DNA of 64,000 bases from Caldicellulosiruptor hydrothermalis 108 (GTDB lineage: Bacteria; Bacillota; Thermoanaerobacteria; Caldicellulosiruptorales; Caldicellulosiruptoraceae), in assembly GCF_000166355.1 (NCBI RefSeq), contig NC_014652.1:650001-714000 (forward strand), read 5' to 3'. Within the stretch, counting starts at the first letter, position 1, and every line of letters starts with the position of its first letter. Made by a program: the position numbers and the translations under genes. Positions 1 to 9,706 of the stretch are shown here, in pieces. The notes under the pieces are model-generated. The model saw nothing but the letters and a program-made list of their open reading frames with translations. It searched no databases and had not been told where the DNA came from.

Positions 1-668
1 CAAGCCTTAATATAAATCTTGGCAGTCCGCAGAATCCAAAGGATGTATCGTCTGCCCTGCAACTTATAATATTTCTCACCATCCTAACATTGGCACCGTC
101 TATTCTGATAATGATGACATCATTTACGCGGATACTTATTGTCCTTGGATTTGTTCGAAACGCGCTCGGTACCCAGCAGATGCCGCCAAACCAGATTTTG
201 ATTGGACTTGCACTCTTTTTGACCTTTTTTGTAATGGCGCCTGTGACTGACAAGATTTATACCCAGGCTTATCAGCCATACATAAATGGGAGAATAACAT
301 CCCAAGAAGCTCTTAAAAGGGCAGAAGAGCCTTTAAAAGAGTTTATGCTGAAAAATACGCGCAAAAAAGACCTTGACCTTTTTGTAAAGCTTAGCAATGT
401 AAATCCAAACACGAATGTAAAAGACCTTCCGCTAAGAGTTGTAGTTCCTGCTTTTATAATAAGTGAGCTCAAAAGTGCGTTCGAGATGGGGTTTTTAATA
501 TATGTGCCATTTTTAATAATTGACATGGTTGTTGCAAGTATTCTGATGTCAATGGGAATGCTTATGATTCCACCTGTTATGATATCACTACCTTTCAAAA
601 TTTTGCTGTTTATTTTGGTTGATGGTTGGAATTTAGTTGTAGAGTCGCTTGTGAGAAGTTTTAAATAA
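1..668 (+). CDS. fliP: Flagellar export gate protein FliP (5' end outside window)
   Basis: FliP is an integral membrane subunit of the flagellar type III export gate, where it forms the core channel with FliQ and FliR. The reading frame is open from base 3 without a start, so the gene begins upstream of the window; about 221 residues are visible. The opening residues (SLNINLGSPQNP) and the stretch around LAPSILIMMTSFTRI and FVRNALGTQQ are typical of the family. The C-terminal half has two long hydrophobic segments around MGFLIYVPFLIIDMVVASILM. fliQ follows after 23 bases, with R and flhB next, the usual export-gate order. The TTG at base 90 is internal, not the true start. Identification is firm. 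Confidence 0.97.
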   Translation, partial: SLNINLGSPQNPKDVSSALQLIIFLTILTLAPSILIMMTSFTRILIVLGFVRNALGTQQMPPNQILIGLALFLTFFVMAPVTDKIYTQAYQPYINGRITSQEALKRAEEPLKEFMLKNTRKKDLDLFVKLSNVNPNTNVKDLPLRVVVPAFIISELKSAFEMGFLIYVPFLIIDMVVASILMSMGMLMIPPVMISLPFKILLFILVDGWNLVVESLVRSFK

Positions 669-691
669 AAGAAAAGTGAGAAGATGTAAAG

Positions 692-961
692 ATGGATACA
701 ACGCTTGTGCTTGAGATTGCAAGACAGGCAATTTTAACAGCATTTTATGTTGCGGGGCCTATTTTGCTCGTGTCAATGGTGGTGGGCATAGTTGTATCAA
801 TTTTGCAGGCAACTACTCAGATAAACGAACAGACACTCACTTTTGTGCCAAAACTGATTGCAATTGCACTTTCGCTTTTAATTTTCGGGCAGTGGATGCT
901 CACAAAGGTAGTAGAGTTTACAAGGTATTTGTGGACTAATATCAACCAGTTTGTAAAGTAA
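692..961 (+). CDS. fliQ: Flagellar export gate protein FliQ
   Basis: FliQ is a small two-helix membrane subunit that packs around the FliP/FliR core of the flagellar export gate. The 89-residue product has the normal family length and two membrane helices (about residues 16-40 and 52-75), joined by the conserved segment around SILQATTQINEQTLTFVPK. It starts at an ATG preceded by GTGAGAAG. It lies between fliP and fliR in a compact run of co-oriented genes, so it is surely co-transcribed. Function is assigned from family knowledge and gene order. Confidence 0.97.
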   Translation: MDTTLVLEIARQAILTAFYVAGPILLVSMVVGIVVSILQATTQINEQTLTFVPKLIAIALSLLIFGQWMLTKVVEFTRYLWTNINQFVK

Positions 962-981
962 ATCTTTGAGGAAGAACTTTT

Positions 982-1764
982 ATGACAGATATCATCAATA
1001 CATTTTTAAACAGCTCATATATATTTTTTCTTGTACTTGCAAGAATGAGCGGTCTTTTTATAGCCTCACCAATATTCGGCAGAAGAAATATTCCTGCGTA
1101 TTTTAAAATTGGTTTTGCCTTTTTCTTGAGCTTACTTGTTGTCACAACTTACAGATTTTCTTATAGTGTACCTGCCAATTTGCTGGAATATATCTTTGCA
1201 GTTATAAAGGAATTCATTGTTGGGCTTTTGGTAGGGTATATATCATACATGATATTTTCAGCTATACTTTTGGCGGGTCAAATCATTGACAATGCAATAG
1301 GTTTTGGTATGGCAAACGTCATTGATCCTATGAGCGAGATTCAGGTACCTCTTTTGGGAAACTTTTTGTACCTTTACATGCTTGTTGTGTTTTTTGGCAC
1401 AGACGCTCATCATCTTCTTATAAGAGCTGTAGTTTATAGCTACAAGCTTGTACCAATTGGACATGAAAGTTTTAGAAGCGAATTTACGTGGAGTTTTTTA
1501 AGATTTTTTTCAGAGCTTTTTTTGATAGGGGTTGAGATAAGCCTGCCAATTTTGATGAGCATGCTTATTGTAGACATAATTTTAGCTGTGCTATCACGTG
1601 CTGTGCCACAGATGAATGTGTTCATGGTAGGGCTTCCTATAAAGATTGCAATTGGTTTTTTGGTGCTTGTTATAATTCTTCCTTTCATGAATAAGATGAT
1701 ATTTGTGCTGATTGACAAAATAGCAGTGTATACTTTTGAATTCTTAAGAGGGAGTATCAAGTGA
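982..1764 (+). CDS. fliR: Flagellar export gate protein FliR
   Basis: FliR completes the FliP5-Q4-R1 export-gate core in the cytoplasmic membrane. The 260-residue protein is hydrophobic throughout, with about six membrane segments and family-typical stretches such as RMSGLFIASPIFGRRNIP near residues 21-38 and QIIDNAIGFGMANVIDP near residues 99-115. Its stop codon overlaps the GTG start of flhB, indicating translational coupling. FliR and FlhB contact each other in the gate and are fused in some Clostridia, which fits the overlap here. Confidence 0.97.
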   Translation: MTDIINTFLNSSYIFFLVLARMSGLFIASPIFGRRNIPAYFKIGFAFFLSLLVVTTYRFSYSVPANLLEYIFAVIKEFIVGLLVGYISYMIFSAILLAGQIIDNAIGFGMANVIDPMSEIQVPLLGNFLYLYMLVVFFGTDAHHLLIRAVVYSYKLVPIGHESFRSEFTWSFLRFFSELFLIGVEISLPILMSMLIVDIILAVLSRAVPQMNVFMVGLPIKIAIGFLVLVIILPFMNKMIFVLIDKIAVYTFEFLRGSIK

Positions 1765-2861
1765 AGTTAAAATTTGATATTCAGTTGTTTTCAGAAGCAA
1801 GTGCTAAAACTGAAAAGGCAACCCCCCGAAAACGTCAGGAAGCAAGAAAACGTGGTATGGTAGCAAAAAGCAGAGAGGTTACCTCTGCTTTTGCTTTATT
1901 GATAAGTGTACTTTTTTTAAAGTTTGGTTATTCTTTAATTATTGAGCCATTGCAGCAAGGAAGCAAGTATTTTTTTAGCAATTTGAATTATAATTTAGAG
2001 GATGTGCGCGATGCAAGCAGGCTTTTGAGCTTTATAATTACGACTTCTTTAAAAATGGTTCTTCCTTTCTGCCTTACAATTATGTTTGTGGCAACAATTG
2101 TAGAGTGGGCACAGAGCAGTTTTCTTATCACAGCACAGTCGCTTAAAATGAGTTTTCAAAAAATTAATCCTATTGAAGGGTTTAAAAGAATATTTTCAAT
2201 TAATTCGGTTGTTGAACTTATAAAGTCTATACTGAAAGTTCTGATAATAGGATACACAGGATATAGCTACACACAGAGCTTTGCCAAAAAGCTTTTAGAG
2301 ATGTACGAGATGAATGTACTTACAATTGTCAAGTTTTCCTTTGATTCTGCTATTAATCTGATTTTATGGATGGCAGTAATGTTTTTTGGAATAGCTGTGA
2401 TAGATTTTATTTTTCAGCGCCAGCAGTATGAAAAAAAGCTCATGATGACAAAGGAAGAGGTAAAGGAAGAGTTCAAACAGACAGAAGGAAATCCACAGAT
2501 AAAGTCCAAGATAAGGGAAAGACAAAGAAGGATTTCTCTTCAAAGGATGTTCCAGCAGCTTCCCAAGGCGGATGTTGTCATAACCAACCCGACACACTAT
2601 GCAGTTGCTCTTTTGTATGAACCAGAAAAGTTTGACGCGCCAAGGGTGATTGCAAAGGGTAAAGATTACATAGCGCTAAAGATAAAACAGGAGGCAATTA
2701 AGCACAGGATTGAAATTGTTGAAAATAGAGAGCTTGCAAAAGCTCTTTACAATATGTGTGAGATTGGCGATTTCATTCCGCCAGAGCTTTACCAGGCAGT
2801 TGCAGAGGTTTTAGCATACGTGTACAGCCTTAAAAATTACCAGAAGGTGAATATAAGATGA
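1761..2861 (+). CDS. flhB: Flagellar export switch protein FlhB
   Basis: FlhB is the membrane component that switches export from rod/hook to filament substrates by self-cleavage in its cytoplasmic domain. The 366-residue product has a basic N-terminus with SAKTEKATPRKRQEARKRG, four membrane segments, and the autocleavage motif NPTH at about residues 276-279; cleavage is expected between N and P. The start is the GTG at 1761, overlapping the fliR stop; no better start is seen. Its own stop overlaps the flhA ATG (ATGA). All family hallmarks are intact. Confidence 0.97.
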   Translation: MKLKFDIQLFSEASAKTEKATPRKRQEARKRGMVAKSREVTSAFALLISVLFLKFGYSLIIEPLQQGSKYFFSNLNYNLEDVRDASRLLSFIITTSLKMVLPFCLTIMFVATIVEWAQSSFLITAQSLKMSFQKINPIEGFKRIFSINSVVELIKSILKVLIIGYTGYSYTQSFAKKLLEMYEMNVLTIVKFSFDSAINLILWMAVMFFGIAVIDFIFQRQQYEKKLMMTKEEVKEEFKQTEGNPQIKSKIRERQRRISLQRMFQQLPKADVVITNPTHYAVALLYEPEKFDAPRVIAKGKDYIALKIKQEAIKHRIEIVENRELAKALYNMCEIGDFIPPELYQAVAEVLAYVYSLKNYQKVNIR

Positions 2862-4894
2862 ACTTGAAAGGTGCGACTTTTTCTATATTTGCAATAGTAA
2901 TAGTGTTATCGATGATACTTCCCATACCACCGAGCTTGCTCGACGTTTTGATTGCTATCAACCTTTCACTTGCACTTGTTATATTTTTAAACAGCATAAA
3001 CATAAAAGAAGCTTTAGATTTTTCAGTATTTCCATCACTTCTTCTGTTTACAACATTGCTCAGGCTTGCTTTGAATATCTCTACAACAAGACAGATATTG
3101 ACAGGTCAAGGAGAAAATGTTAGGATAGTCTATACTTTTGGGAATTTTGTTATAGGCAGCAACATTGTTGTTGGTGTAATAATATTCTTTATTATAATCA
3201 TCATCCAGTTTATAGTGATAACCAGAGGTGCTGAGAGGGTGTCAGAGGTTGCTGCCAGATTTACACTTGATGCAATGCCGGGCAAACAAATGGCGGTGGA
3301 TGCTGATCTTAATGCGGGGATAATAACAGAAGAAGAGGCGCGAGAGAGGAGAAAAAAGATTCAAAAAGAGGCAGACTTTTATGGTGCAATGGATGGTGCG
3401 AGCAAGTTTGTCAAAGGGGATGCCATTGCGGCCATATTGATTACCTTTATCAACGCGCTTGGCGGACTTATAATTGGTGTTGCCATGAGAGGCGAAGATG
3501 TCACGGAGGCAATACAAAAATATCTCCTTTTATCTGTGGGGGATGGTATTGCAGCTCAGATACCCGCACTTCTTATTTCAACTGCCACAGGAATTGTTGT
3601 GACAAAAGCAGCAGATGCGAGCAAGCTCTCAGAAAGTCTCATAAAACAGCTGTTTGAGTTTCACCCAAAAGTGCTCTACACTGTGGGAGGTATTCTGGCA
3701 GCACTTGCTCTAATTCCCACAATGCCAAAGCTTTCATTGTTTTTCTTATCTGGGGCTATGTTTGCCATGGGATTTAGAATGGATAGCAGTCTCAAAAAGA
3801 TAGAGAGTATTGAAGAAAAACAGGTTGAACAAAAAGAGGTTGAAGAGCTAAAGAAGCCTGAAAATGTTGTAAATCTCCTGTATGTTGACCCTATTGAGGT
3901 TGAGTTTGGATATGGGATAATTCCTCTTGCTGACAAAGACCAGGGCGGAGACCTTTTAGAAAGGGTTGTGATGATAAGAAGACAGCTTGCGCTTGAACTT
4001 GGGATTATTGTTCCTACAATCAGGCTCAGGGACAACATGGCACTCAAACCTTACGAGTACAGGATAAACATAAAAGGTGTTGAGGTTGCAAGAGCAGAGC
4101 TTATGAGCGACAGTCTTCTTGCAATAAATCCTGGTTTTGTCACAGAACAGATAGAAGGTATACCGACAAAAGAGCCTGCGTTCGGGCTTGATGCGCTCTG
4201 GATTTCATCTTCAATGAAAGAAAGAGCTGAGATGGCAGGATACACTGTGGTTGACCTTCCATCTGTCATAGCAACTCATCTGACAGAGATAATAAGACGC
4301 CATGCTCATGAGCTTTTGACACGGCAGGATGTCCAGAAGCTGATTGATAATGTGAAAGAAACAAATCCTGTGCTTGTTGATGAGCTCATTCCAAAGCTAA
4401 TGACAGTTGGGGAAGTTCAGAAGGTTTTGGCAAACCTTTTAAAAGAGCGGATTTCAATAAGGGATATGGTTACCATATTAGAGACACTTGCTGACTGGGC
4501 ACCCACAACAAAAGATACTGATGTTTTGACAGAATATGTACGCCAGGCAATGGCAAGGTACATTACCAAAAAGTATGTATCTGGCAATGTGCTCGAAGCG
4601 ATTGCTCTTTCTCCTGAGGTTGAAGAGATGATAATGAATTCTATTCAAAAGACTGAACAGGGAAGTTTTTTGAATCTTCCGCCTGATTATGTTCAAAAAC
4701 TTATAAACAATCTCAGCAATATTTTGGAAAAACTGGTGAACGTGTCAGCACAGCCAATTGTTATTTGTTCGCCGATAGTTAGGATATATTTTAGGAGGCT
4801 CATAGAAAATATCTTTCCTGATGTTGTAGTACTTTCGTACAATGAGATACTGCCGAGTGTGCAGATTAAAACAGTTGGGATGGTGGAATTTTAA
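2858..4894 (+). CDS. flhA: Flagellar export protein FlhA
   Basis: FlhA forms the nonameric cytoplasmic ring of the export gate that receives substrates and chaperones and helps use the proton motive force. The 678-residue protein has the expected build: an N-terminal membrane half (about residues 1-320) with the FHIPEP-family signature including ARFTLDAMPGKQMAVDADL, and a soluble C-terminal half ending in a short tail. Length is normal for the family. The ATG overlaps the flhB stop, and flhF begins three bases after its stop. Confidence 0.98.
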   Translation: MNLKGATFSIFAIVIVLSMILPIPPSLLDVLIAINLSLALVIFLNSINIKEALDFSVFPSLLLFTTLLRLALNISTTRQILTGQGENVRIVYTFGNFVIGSNIVVGVIIFFIIIIIQFIVITRGAERVSEVAARFTLDAMPGKQMAVDADLNAGIITEEEARERRKKIQKEADFYGAMDGASKFVKGDAIAAILITFINALGGLIIGVAMRGEDVTEAIQKYLLLSVGDGIAAQIPALLISTATGIVVTKAADASKLSESLIKQLFEFHPKVLYTVGGILAALALIPTMPKLSLFFLSGAMFAMGFRMDSSLKKIESIEEKQVEQKEVEELKKPENVVNLLYVDPIEVEFGYGIIPLADKDQGGDLLERVVMIRRQLALELGIIVPTIRLRDNMALKPYEYRINIKGVEVARAELMSDSLLAINPGFVTEQIEGIPTKEPAFGLDALWISSSMKERAEMAGYTVVDLPSVIATHLTEIIRRHAHELLTRQDVQKLIDNVKETNPVLVDELIPKLMTVGEVQKVLANLLKERISIRDMVTILETLADWAPTTKDTDVLTEYVRQAMARYITKKYVSGNVLEAIALSPEVEEMIMNSIQKTEQGSFLNLPPDYVQKLINNLSNILEKLVNVSAQPIVICSPIVRIYFRRLIENIFPDVVVLSYNEILPSVQIKTVGMVEF

Positions 4895-4896
4895 AG

Positions 4897-6015
4897 ATGA
4901 GAATTAAGAGGTATTTGGCACATGATATGCAGGAAGCATTAATAAGAATAAAAGCAGATTTGGGCAAGGACGCTGTTATACTTTCGACCAAAAAGGTAAG
5001 GCAAAAAGGTTTGTTTGGATTTTTCAAAAAACCGCTGATAGAGGTTACAGCCGCATGCGAGGATGAGAAGATAGTCAAAAAAGAGGAAGAGTCTATAAGA
5101 CAGGAAAGTTTGGCTTTGAGTCTTCAAATGACCCAGATAAAAGAGCTTGAAAAAAAGATTGACTCTCTTGAAAAGGCTTTAAAAGAGGTTATAAAGAAAG
5201 AGCAGGAGGAAGGTATTAGCCAGACAAAAGAGCTGAGCAAGAAAAATTTTCTTAATGTTATGAGAGAGAATTTAATAAAAAACGGTGTGGAAAATGAAAT
5301 TGTAGATATGCTACTTTCAAATCTAAGTGCAGAGGCTTCGATAAATAGCGTTGTAAATAATATGTACAAAGAAATAAAGAATATGCTGGGGGCAGCAGCA
5401 CCGCTTTCGTTTAACTCAAAGCTTCCAAAGATTGTGTTTTTTGTAGGGCCAACAGGTGTTGGGAAAACAACCACAATTGCCAAGATTGCTGCTAAGCTCA
5501 TGTTTGAAGATGGGAAAAAGGTAGGATTTATCACAGCAGATACATACAGAATTGCTGCGGTTGAGCAGCTTAAAACCTATGCCGAGATTATGAATATCAA
5601 GACAAAGGTGTGGTATGAGGTCGACGAGTATGATAGAATAATTGAAAATTTTTCTGACTCAGATGTGGTTCTTGTTGACACTGCGGGAAGAAGTCACAAG
5701 AACCAGGAACACATGGACGAGCTCAAAGCGTTTGTAACCAAGGCAAATCCAGATGAGGTGTTTTTGCTTCTTAGTGCCACAACACAGCCGTCGGTGTTCA
5801 AAGAGGTGGTTAATACCTATTCGTTTTTAGATGATTACAAGGTTATCATCACCAAAGTAGATGAAGTATCAACTTATGGGAATATATTAAATATACGCTA
5901 CTTTACACAAAAGCCAATTGCGTATATAACAACTGGTCAGAATGTACCTGATGATATTGAACAGTTTAACCCTGAACAATTTGCAAAACTCATCATAGGG
6001 AGTAAGGTTTTATGA
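4897..6015 (+). CDS. flhF: Flagellar SRP-type GTPase FlhF
   Basis: FlhF is an SRP-family GTPase that helps place or number flagella, working with its activator FlhG. The N-terminal part (about residues 1-150) is a basic and coiled-coil-like B domain; the C-terminal NG domain carries a P-loop GPTGVGKTTT near residues 184-193 and the DTAGR switch near residue 261. The stop overlaps the start of flhG by four bases. Family, neighbour and motifs agree. Confidence 0.96.
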   Translation: MRIKRYLAHDMQEALIRIKADLGKDAVILSTKKVRQKGLFGFFKKPLIEVTAACEDEKIVKKEEESIRQESLALSLQMTQIKELEKKIDSLEKALKEVIKKEQEEGISQTKELSKKNFLNVMRENLIKNGVENEIVDMLLSNLSAEASINSVVNNMYKEIKNMLGAAAPLSFNSKLPKIVFFVGPTGVGKTTTIAKIAAKLMFEDGKKVGFITADTYRIAAVEQLKTYAEIMNIKTKVWYEVDEYDRIIENFSDSDVVLVDTAGRSHKNQEHMDELKAFVTKANPDEVFLLLSATTQPSVFKEVVNTYSFLDDYKVIITKVDEVSTYGNILNIRYFTQKPIAYITTGQNVPDDIEQFNPEQFAKLIIGSKVL

Positions 6016-6908
6016 GAGACCAGGCACAGGGGTTAAGAAATCTTGTGAGAAAAGCTGAAATTAGCGCAAATATTCCTGTCTATCAAGGTGCGCCATCAAA
6101 AGTTGTGACAATTACAAGTGGTAAAGGCGGTGTTGGCAAGACAAATCTTACTGTAAACTTGGCAATTGCTTTAAAAAAGATAGGTAAAAGAGTGCTCATA
6201 ATTGACGCTGATTTAGGACTTTCAAATGTTGAGGTGCTGCTTGGGACATCGCCAAAATATAATGTAAAAGATGTCTTGGAAGGCAAGAAAGACATATTTT
6301 CAATTGTTGAAGAAGGGCCGCTGGGTATCAATTTTATATCAGGTGGGTCTGGGATAGTTGACCTTGCAAATTTGGATGAGGAAAGACTTTTGAGGTTAAT
6401 TGAATGTGCCCAGCTGATAAATAGATCTTTTGATATTGTTCTTATAGACACAGGTGCTGGGATTTCAAGAAATGTTATGGAGTTTGTTATGATGTCAGAT
6501 GAGGTTATTGTAATTACAACTCCAGAGCCTACCTCTATCACAGATGCTTATGCTATAATAAAGGCAATTATTGCGAGAGATTTTAACCACAAGATAAACC
6601 TTTTGATAAACAGGGTAAATGGCATAAAAGAAGCAGAGGAGATTTTTTTCAGACTAAATGGTGTTATTAAAAGGTTTTTGCAAAGAGAAGTAGAATATAT
6701 AGGGTATATAGAAGAAAATAGTATTGTTTCAAAATCAGTTATCAAACAGGTACCATTTATGATATCATATGAAAAGAGCAACATTTCACGAGAGGTTGAA
6801 AATGTGGCAAGGAAACTTGTAATGTCTTCTGAGAGTGTTGAGGGAAAAAATAGGGGTGGTTTTTCACGGTTTATTGACTCAATTATCAAAAGGCTTCGTG
6901 AACAATAA
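6012..6908 (+). CDS. flhG: MinD/ParA-type ATPase FlhG (YlxH)
   Basis: FlhG is a MinD-like ATPase that stimulates the GTPase of FlhF and controls flagellar number and position. The 298-residue product has a deviant Walker A motif GKGGVGKT near residues 37-44, a conserved DADLGLSNVEVLLG segment and LIDTGAGI as Walker B. The C-terminal tail is basic (SRFIDSIIKRLREQ), compatible with a membrane-binding helix as in MinD. The start overlaps the flhF stop. Confidence 0.94.
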   Translation: MRDQAQGLRNLVRKAEISANIPVYQGAPSKVVTITSGKGGVGKTNLTVNLAIALKKIGKRVLIIDADLGLSNVEVLLGTSPKYNVKDVLEGKKDIFSIVEEGPLGINFISGGSGIVDLANLDEERLLRLIECAQLINRSFDIVLIDTGAGISRNVMEFVMMSDEVIVITTPEPTSITDAYAIIKAIIARDFNHKINLLINRVNGIKEAEEIFFRLNGVIKRFLQREVEYIGYIEENSIVSKSVIKQVPFMISYEKSNISREVENVARKLVMSSESVEGKNRGGFSRFIDSIIKRLREQ

Positions 6909-6923
6909 AAGAGGGGGCTTTTT

Positions 6924-7625
6924 ATGCGTAAGATTTTCAAAGTAGGTGATAAGATTGAAATTGTCAGAATAGACAGGCGAACATGGGAAGAGAAGGACAT
7001 GCAGTATATTTCCAAAATTGCCGATATAAAAGATGAGTATTTTTATATCTTCACGCCAATAAAAGAAGGAGTTTATGTGACATTTTACATTGATGAGATT
7101 TTAAGGGTGTACAAGGTTTCAAGCGACGGTGTGTGGATGTTTGATGGAGTTGTTGAGGAGAGGTTTAAAGAACCAGAATACATGATAAAAGTCAAGCAGA
7201 TATCTGATGTTAGAAAAATCCAGAGAAGAATGTTTTTCAGACTTCCAATAAACTTGGATATATTCGTAAAACTTTTAAATTCTGGCCAAATGCAAAGAGC
7301 AGATACACCAGCAGCAGAAGCAGCAGATGAGTTTTCAGAAGGAAAGATTGTAAAAGCACTCACAAAGGACATTAGCGGCGGAGGTGTTTGTTTTATAACT
7401 CAAGAAGAATTTGAAACAGGCGACCTCATTTTGACCAAGATACCAATTGAACAAGAAGAACTTATCTTAAAAGCACAGATACTTCGAAAAGAGAGGGTGC
7501 AGCACCCGACGTACAGGTTTATGTACGGTTGCAAGTTTGTTGAGGCAAGACAAAACGAAATAGACAAAATAGTCAGGTTTATTTTTGCTCAGCAACAAAA
7601 GATGAGACAAAAAGGTCTGCTGTAG
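6924..7625 (+). CDS. PilZ-domain c-di-GMP receptor, YcgR-like
   Basis: This 233-residue protein has an N-terminal YcgR-type beta domain and a C-terminal PilZ domain, the standard c-di-GMP receptor. The PilZ binding elements are visible: an arginine-rich RRMFFRLP near residue 95 and DISGGG near residue 150. In the flagellar setting such proteins act as brakes or modulators of the motor when c-di-GMP is high (YcgR, or YpfA/DgrA in Bacillus). RBS GAGGGGG precedes the ATG. It sits between flhG and cheA; direct action on the flagellum here is inferred from context. Confidence 0.88.
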   Translation: MRKIFKVGDKIEIVRIDRRTWEEKDMQYISKIADIKDEYFYIFTPIKEGVYVTFYIDEILRVYKVSSDGVWMFDGVVEERFKEPEYMIKVKQISDVRKIQRRMFFRLPINLDIFVKLLNSGQMQRADTPAAEAADEFSEGKIVKALTKDISGGGVCFITQEEFETGDLILTKIPIEQEELILKAQILRKERVQHPTYRFMYGCKFVEARQNEIDKIVRFIFAQQQKMRQKGLL

Positions 7626-7676
7626 GGAATAACCCAAAAAAAGCCTTTTGTGCAAAAGAAGGAGAGTGATGAAAAA

Positions 7677-9677
7677 ATGGATATGTCTCAGTACCTTGGA
7701 ATGTTTATAGAAGAAGCAAGAGACCACATTCAAAGTCTTAACGACAATATGTTAAAACTTGAAGAAAACCCGGAGGACTTGCAACTTGTAAATGAGATTT
7801 TCAGGTCAGCTCACACTTTAAAAGGCATGGCCGGCACTATGGGATTTGTCAACATGCAAAAACTCACTCATGCGATGGAAAATGTTCTTGCTGCTGCACG
7901 CGATGGAAAGTTAAAAGTAAATCCTAATATCATGGATATTCTTTTCAAGACAGTTGATGCGCTTGAAGCATACTTAGATGTTATAGTTGCAACAGGCACA
8001 GAAGGGCAAGAAGCAAATAGCCACCTTGTCAACGCTTTGAATGCTATTTTGGGAAAACCTGCCGAAGATATGGCGGTGTCTTCTACCTCAAAAGCAGGTA
8101 AGAAATATGAGTACGACGAATTTGTTGTAAGAGCAATAGAGCGTGCGTGGACCCAAGGTTTTAACGTTTACAAATTTGATGTTGAGCTTGACCAGAACTG
8201 TCTTTTAAAATCTGCTCGTGCATACCTTGTTTTCAGAGCGGTTGAGGAGTTTGGCGAGATTATTCATTCAAAACCCTCTGTTCAGGACATTGAAGATGAA
8301 AAATTTGACTTTGAGTTTTCTATTACCGTGATAAGCAAGCAGCCGCTTGAAAAAATAAGAGAGAGAATTCTTTCAATTTCAGAGATAAGAGAAGTAAAAG
8401 CACTTGAGATAAAGTCTGGCGAGGTTGGCAGGGCAGAAGAAAAAGAAGAAATTGAAGAGGTGCAGCAAGAGACCCAAGTACAGGAAACTGTAAAGGTTGT
8501 AAGGCAGCAGAAACAAGAACCTGTGCAGAAGACAAGCAAGACAGTTAGAGTTGACATTGAAAGATTGGATGTTCTCATGAACTTGGTGAGCGAGCTTATT
8601 ATAATCAAAAGCCGAATAGAAGGGCTTGCCAAAAAATATAACGATAGACAGTACGAAGAGTCTATTGAGTATTTGGAGAGAATCACAACAAGTTTGCACG
8701 ATGCTGTTATGAAAGTCCGAATGGTGCCGGTAGAAAGAGTATTTTCACGTTTTCCGAGGATGATGAGAGATTTGGCAAGAGAGCTTGGAAAGGAATTTGA
8801 ACTTGTAATGTCTGGTGAGGATACAGAGGTTGACAGGACAATTGTGGACGAGCTTGGCGACCCGCTCATTCATCTTTTAAGAAATGCTGCCGACCATGGA
8901 ATAGAAGACCCCGAGGAGAGAGTCAAAAACGGCAAGCCAAGAAGCGGGCTTATAAAACTTTCAGCTTATCATGACGGGAACAATGTTGTCATTGAGGTTG
9001 AAGATGATGGCAAAGGTATTGATTTGGAAAAGGTAAAGCAAAAAGCGATAGAAAAAGGACTTTTAAAAGAGGATCAGATAGATTTATCAGACCAGGAAAT
9101 AATAGATTTTCTGTTTATGCCGAGCTTTTCAACCAAGGACAAGGTTACAAACCTTTCTGGACGTGGTGTTGGGCTTGATGTTGTAAAGACCAAGATTGAA
9201 CAGCTCGGTGGGATGGTTGAGGTAAAGACGCAGAAAGGCAAAGGAACCAAGTTTATTATAAGACTTCCGCTAACTCTTGCTATCATTCAGGCACTGCTTG
9301 TCACTGTACATGATGAGATATATGCAATTCCTGTTGCATCAATCAGAGAGATTGTGGATGTTGCAAAAGAGGATATCAAGGTTGTGCAAAAAGGAAAAGA
9401 GATAATCATGCTGAGGAATCAGGTAATTCCAATAAAGCATTTACATTCTATTGTGGGTTTAGAGCCAGTCCTTGACAAGAAGAAATTTACGGTTGTGATA
9501 GTCAGGCGTGGCGAAAAGCTGACAGGAATCATTGTTGACAGGCTTTTAGGGCAGCAGGATATTGTTATAAAATCGCTTGGAAAATATTTAGAGGGAATTA
9601 GACTCATATCAGGTGCAACAATCCTTGGGGATGGGGCTGTTGCAATGATACTTGACCCTAATATGCTTACAGTGTAA
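7677..9677 (+). CDS. cheA: Chemotaxis histidine kinase CheA
   Basis: CheA autophosphorylates on its HPt histidine and passes phosphate to CheY and CheB when receptors signal. I take the ATG at 7677, because AAGGAGAG at 7658-7665 is well spaced from it; an in-frame GTG at 7650 would put that site inside the gene. The 666-residue product has an HPt domain with the phospho-site in SAHTLKG (H46), a middle domain, a linker rich in E, V and Q, the P3 dimerisation helix, the P4 ATPase (LIHLLRNAADHGIE; GRGVGLDVV) and a C-terminal CheW-like P5. It is followed by cheW. Confidence 0.96.
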   Translation: MDMSQYLGMFIEEARDHIQSLNDNMLKLEENPEDLQLVNEIFRSAHTLKGMAGTMGFVNMQKLTHAMENVLAAARDGKLKVNPNIMDILFKTVDALEAYLDVIVATGTEGQEANSHLVNALNAILGKPAEDMAVSSTSKAGKKYEYDEFVVRAIERAWTQGFNVYKFDVELDQNCLLKSARAYLVFRAVEEFGEIIHSKPSVQDIEDEKFDFEFSITVISKQPLEKIRERILSISEIREVKALEIKSGEVGRAEEKEEIEEVQQETQVQETVKVVRQQKQEPVQKTSKTVRVDIERLDVLMNLVSELIIIKSRIEGLAKKYNDRQYEESIEYLERITTSLHDAVMKVRMVPVERVFSRFPRMMRDLARELGKEFELVMSGEDTEVDRTIVDELGDPLIHLLRNAADHGIEDPEERVKNGKPRSGLIKLSAYHDGNNVVIEVEDDGKGIDLEKVKQKAIEKGLLKEDQIDLSDQEIIDFLFMPSFSTKDKVTNLSGRGVGLDVVKTKIEQLGGMVEVKTQKGKGTKFIIRLPLTLAIIQALLVTVHDEIYAIPVASIREIVDVAKEDIKVVQKGKEIIMLRNQVIPIKHLHSIVGLEPVLDKKKFTVVIVRRGEKLTGIIVDRLLGQQDIVIKSLGKYLEGIRLISGATILGDGAVAMILDPNMLTV

Positions 9678-9706
9678 GAAAAAAAGTATAGAGGTGGAAA
9701 GAGAAG

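Noticed and set aside
7650-7676. Upstream GTG start for cheA
   Set aside because: It would place the ribosome site AAGGAGAG inside the coding region; the ATG at 7677 is correctly spaced.
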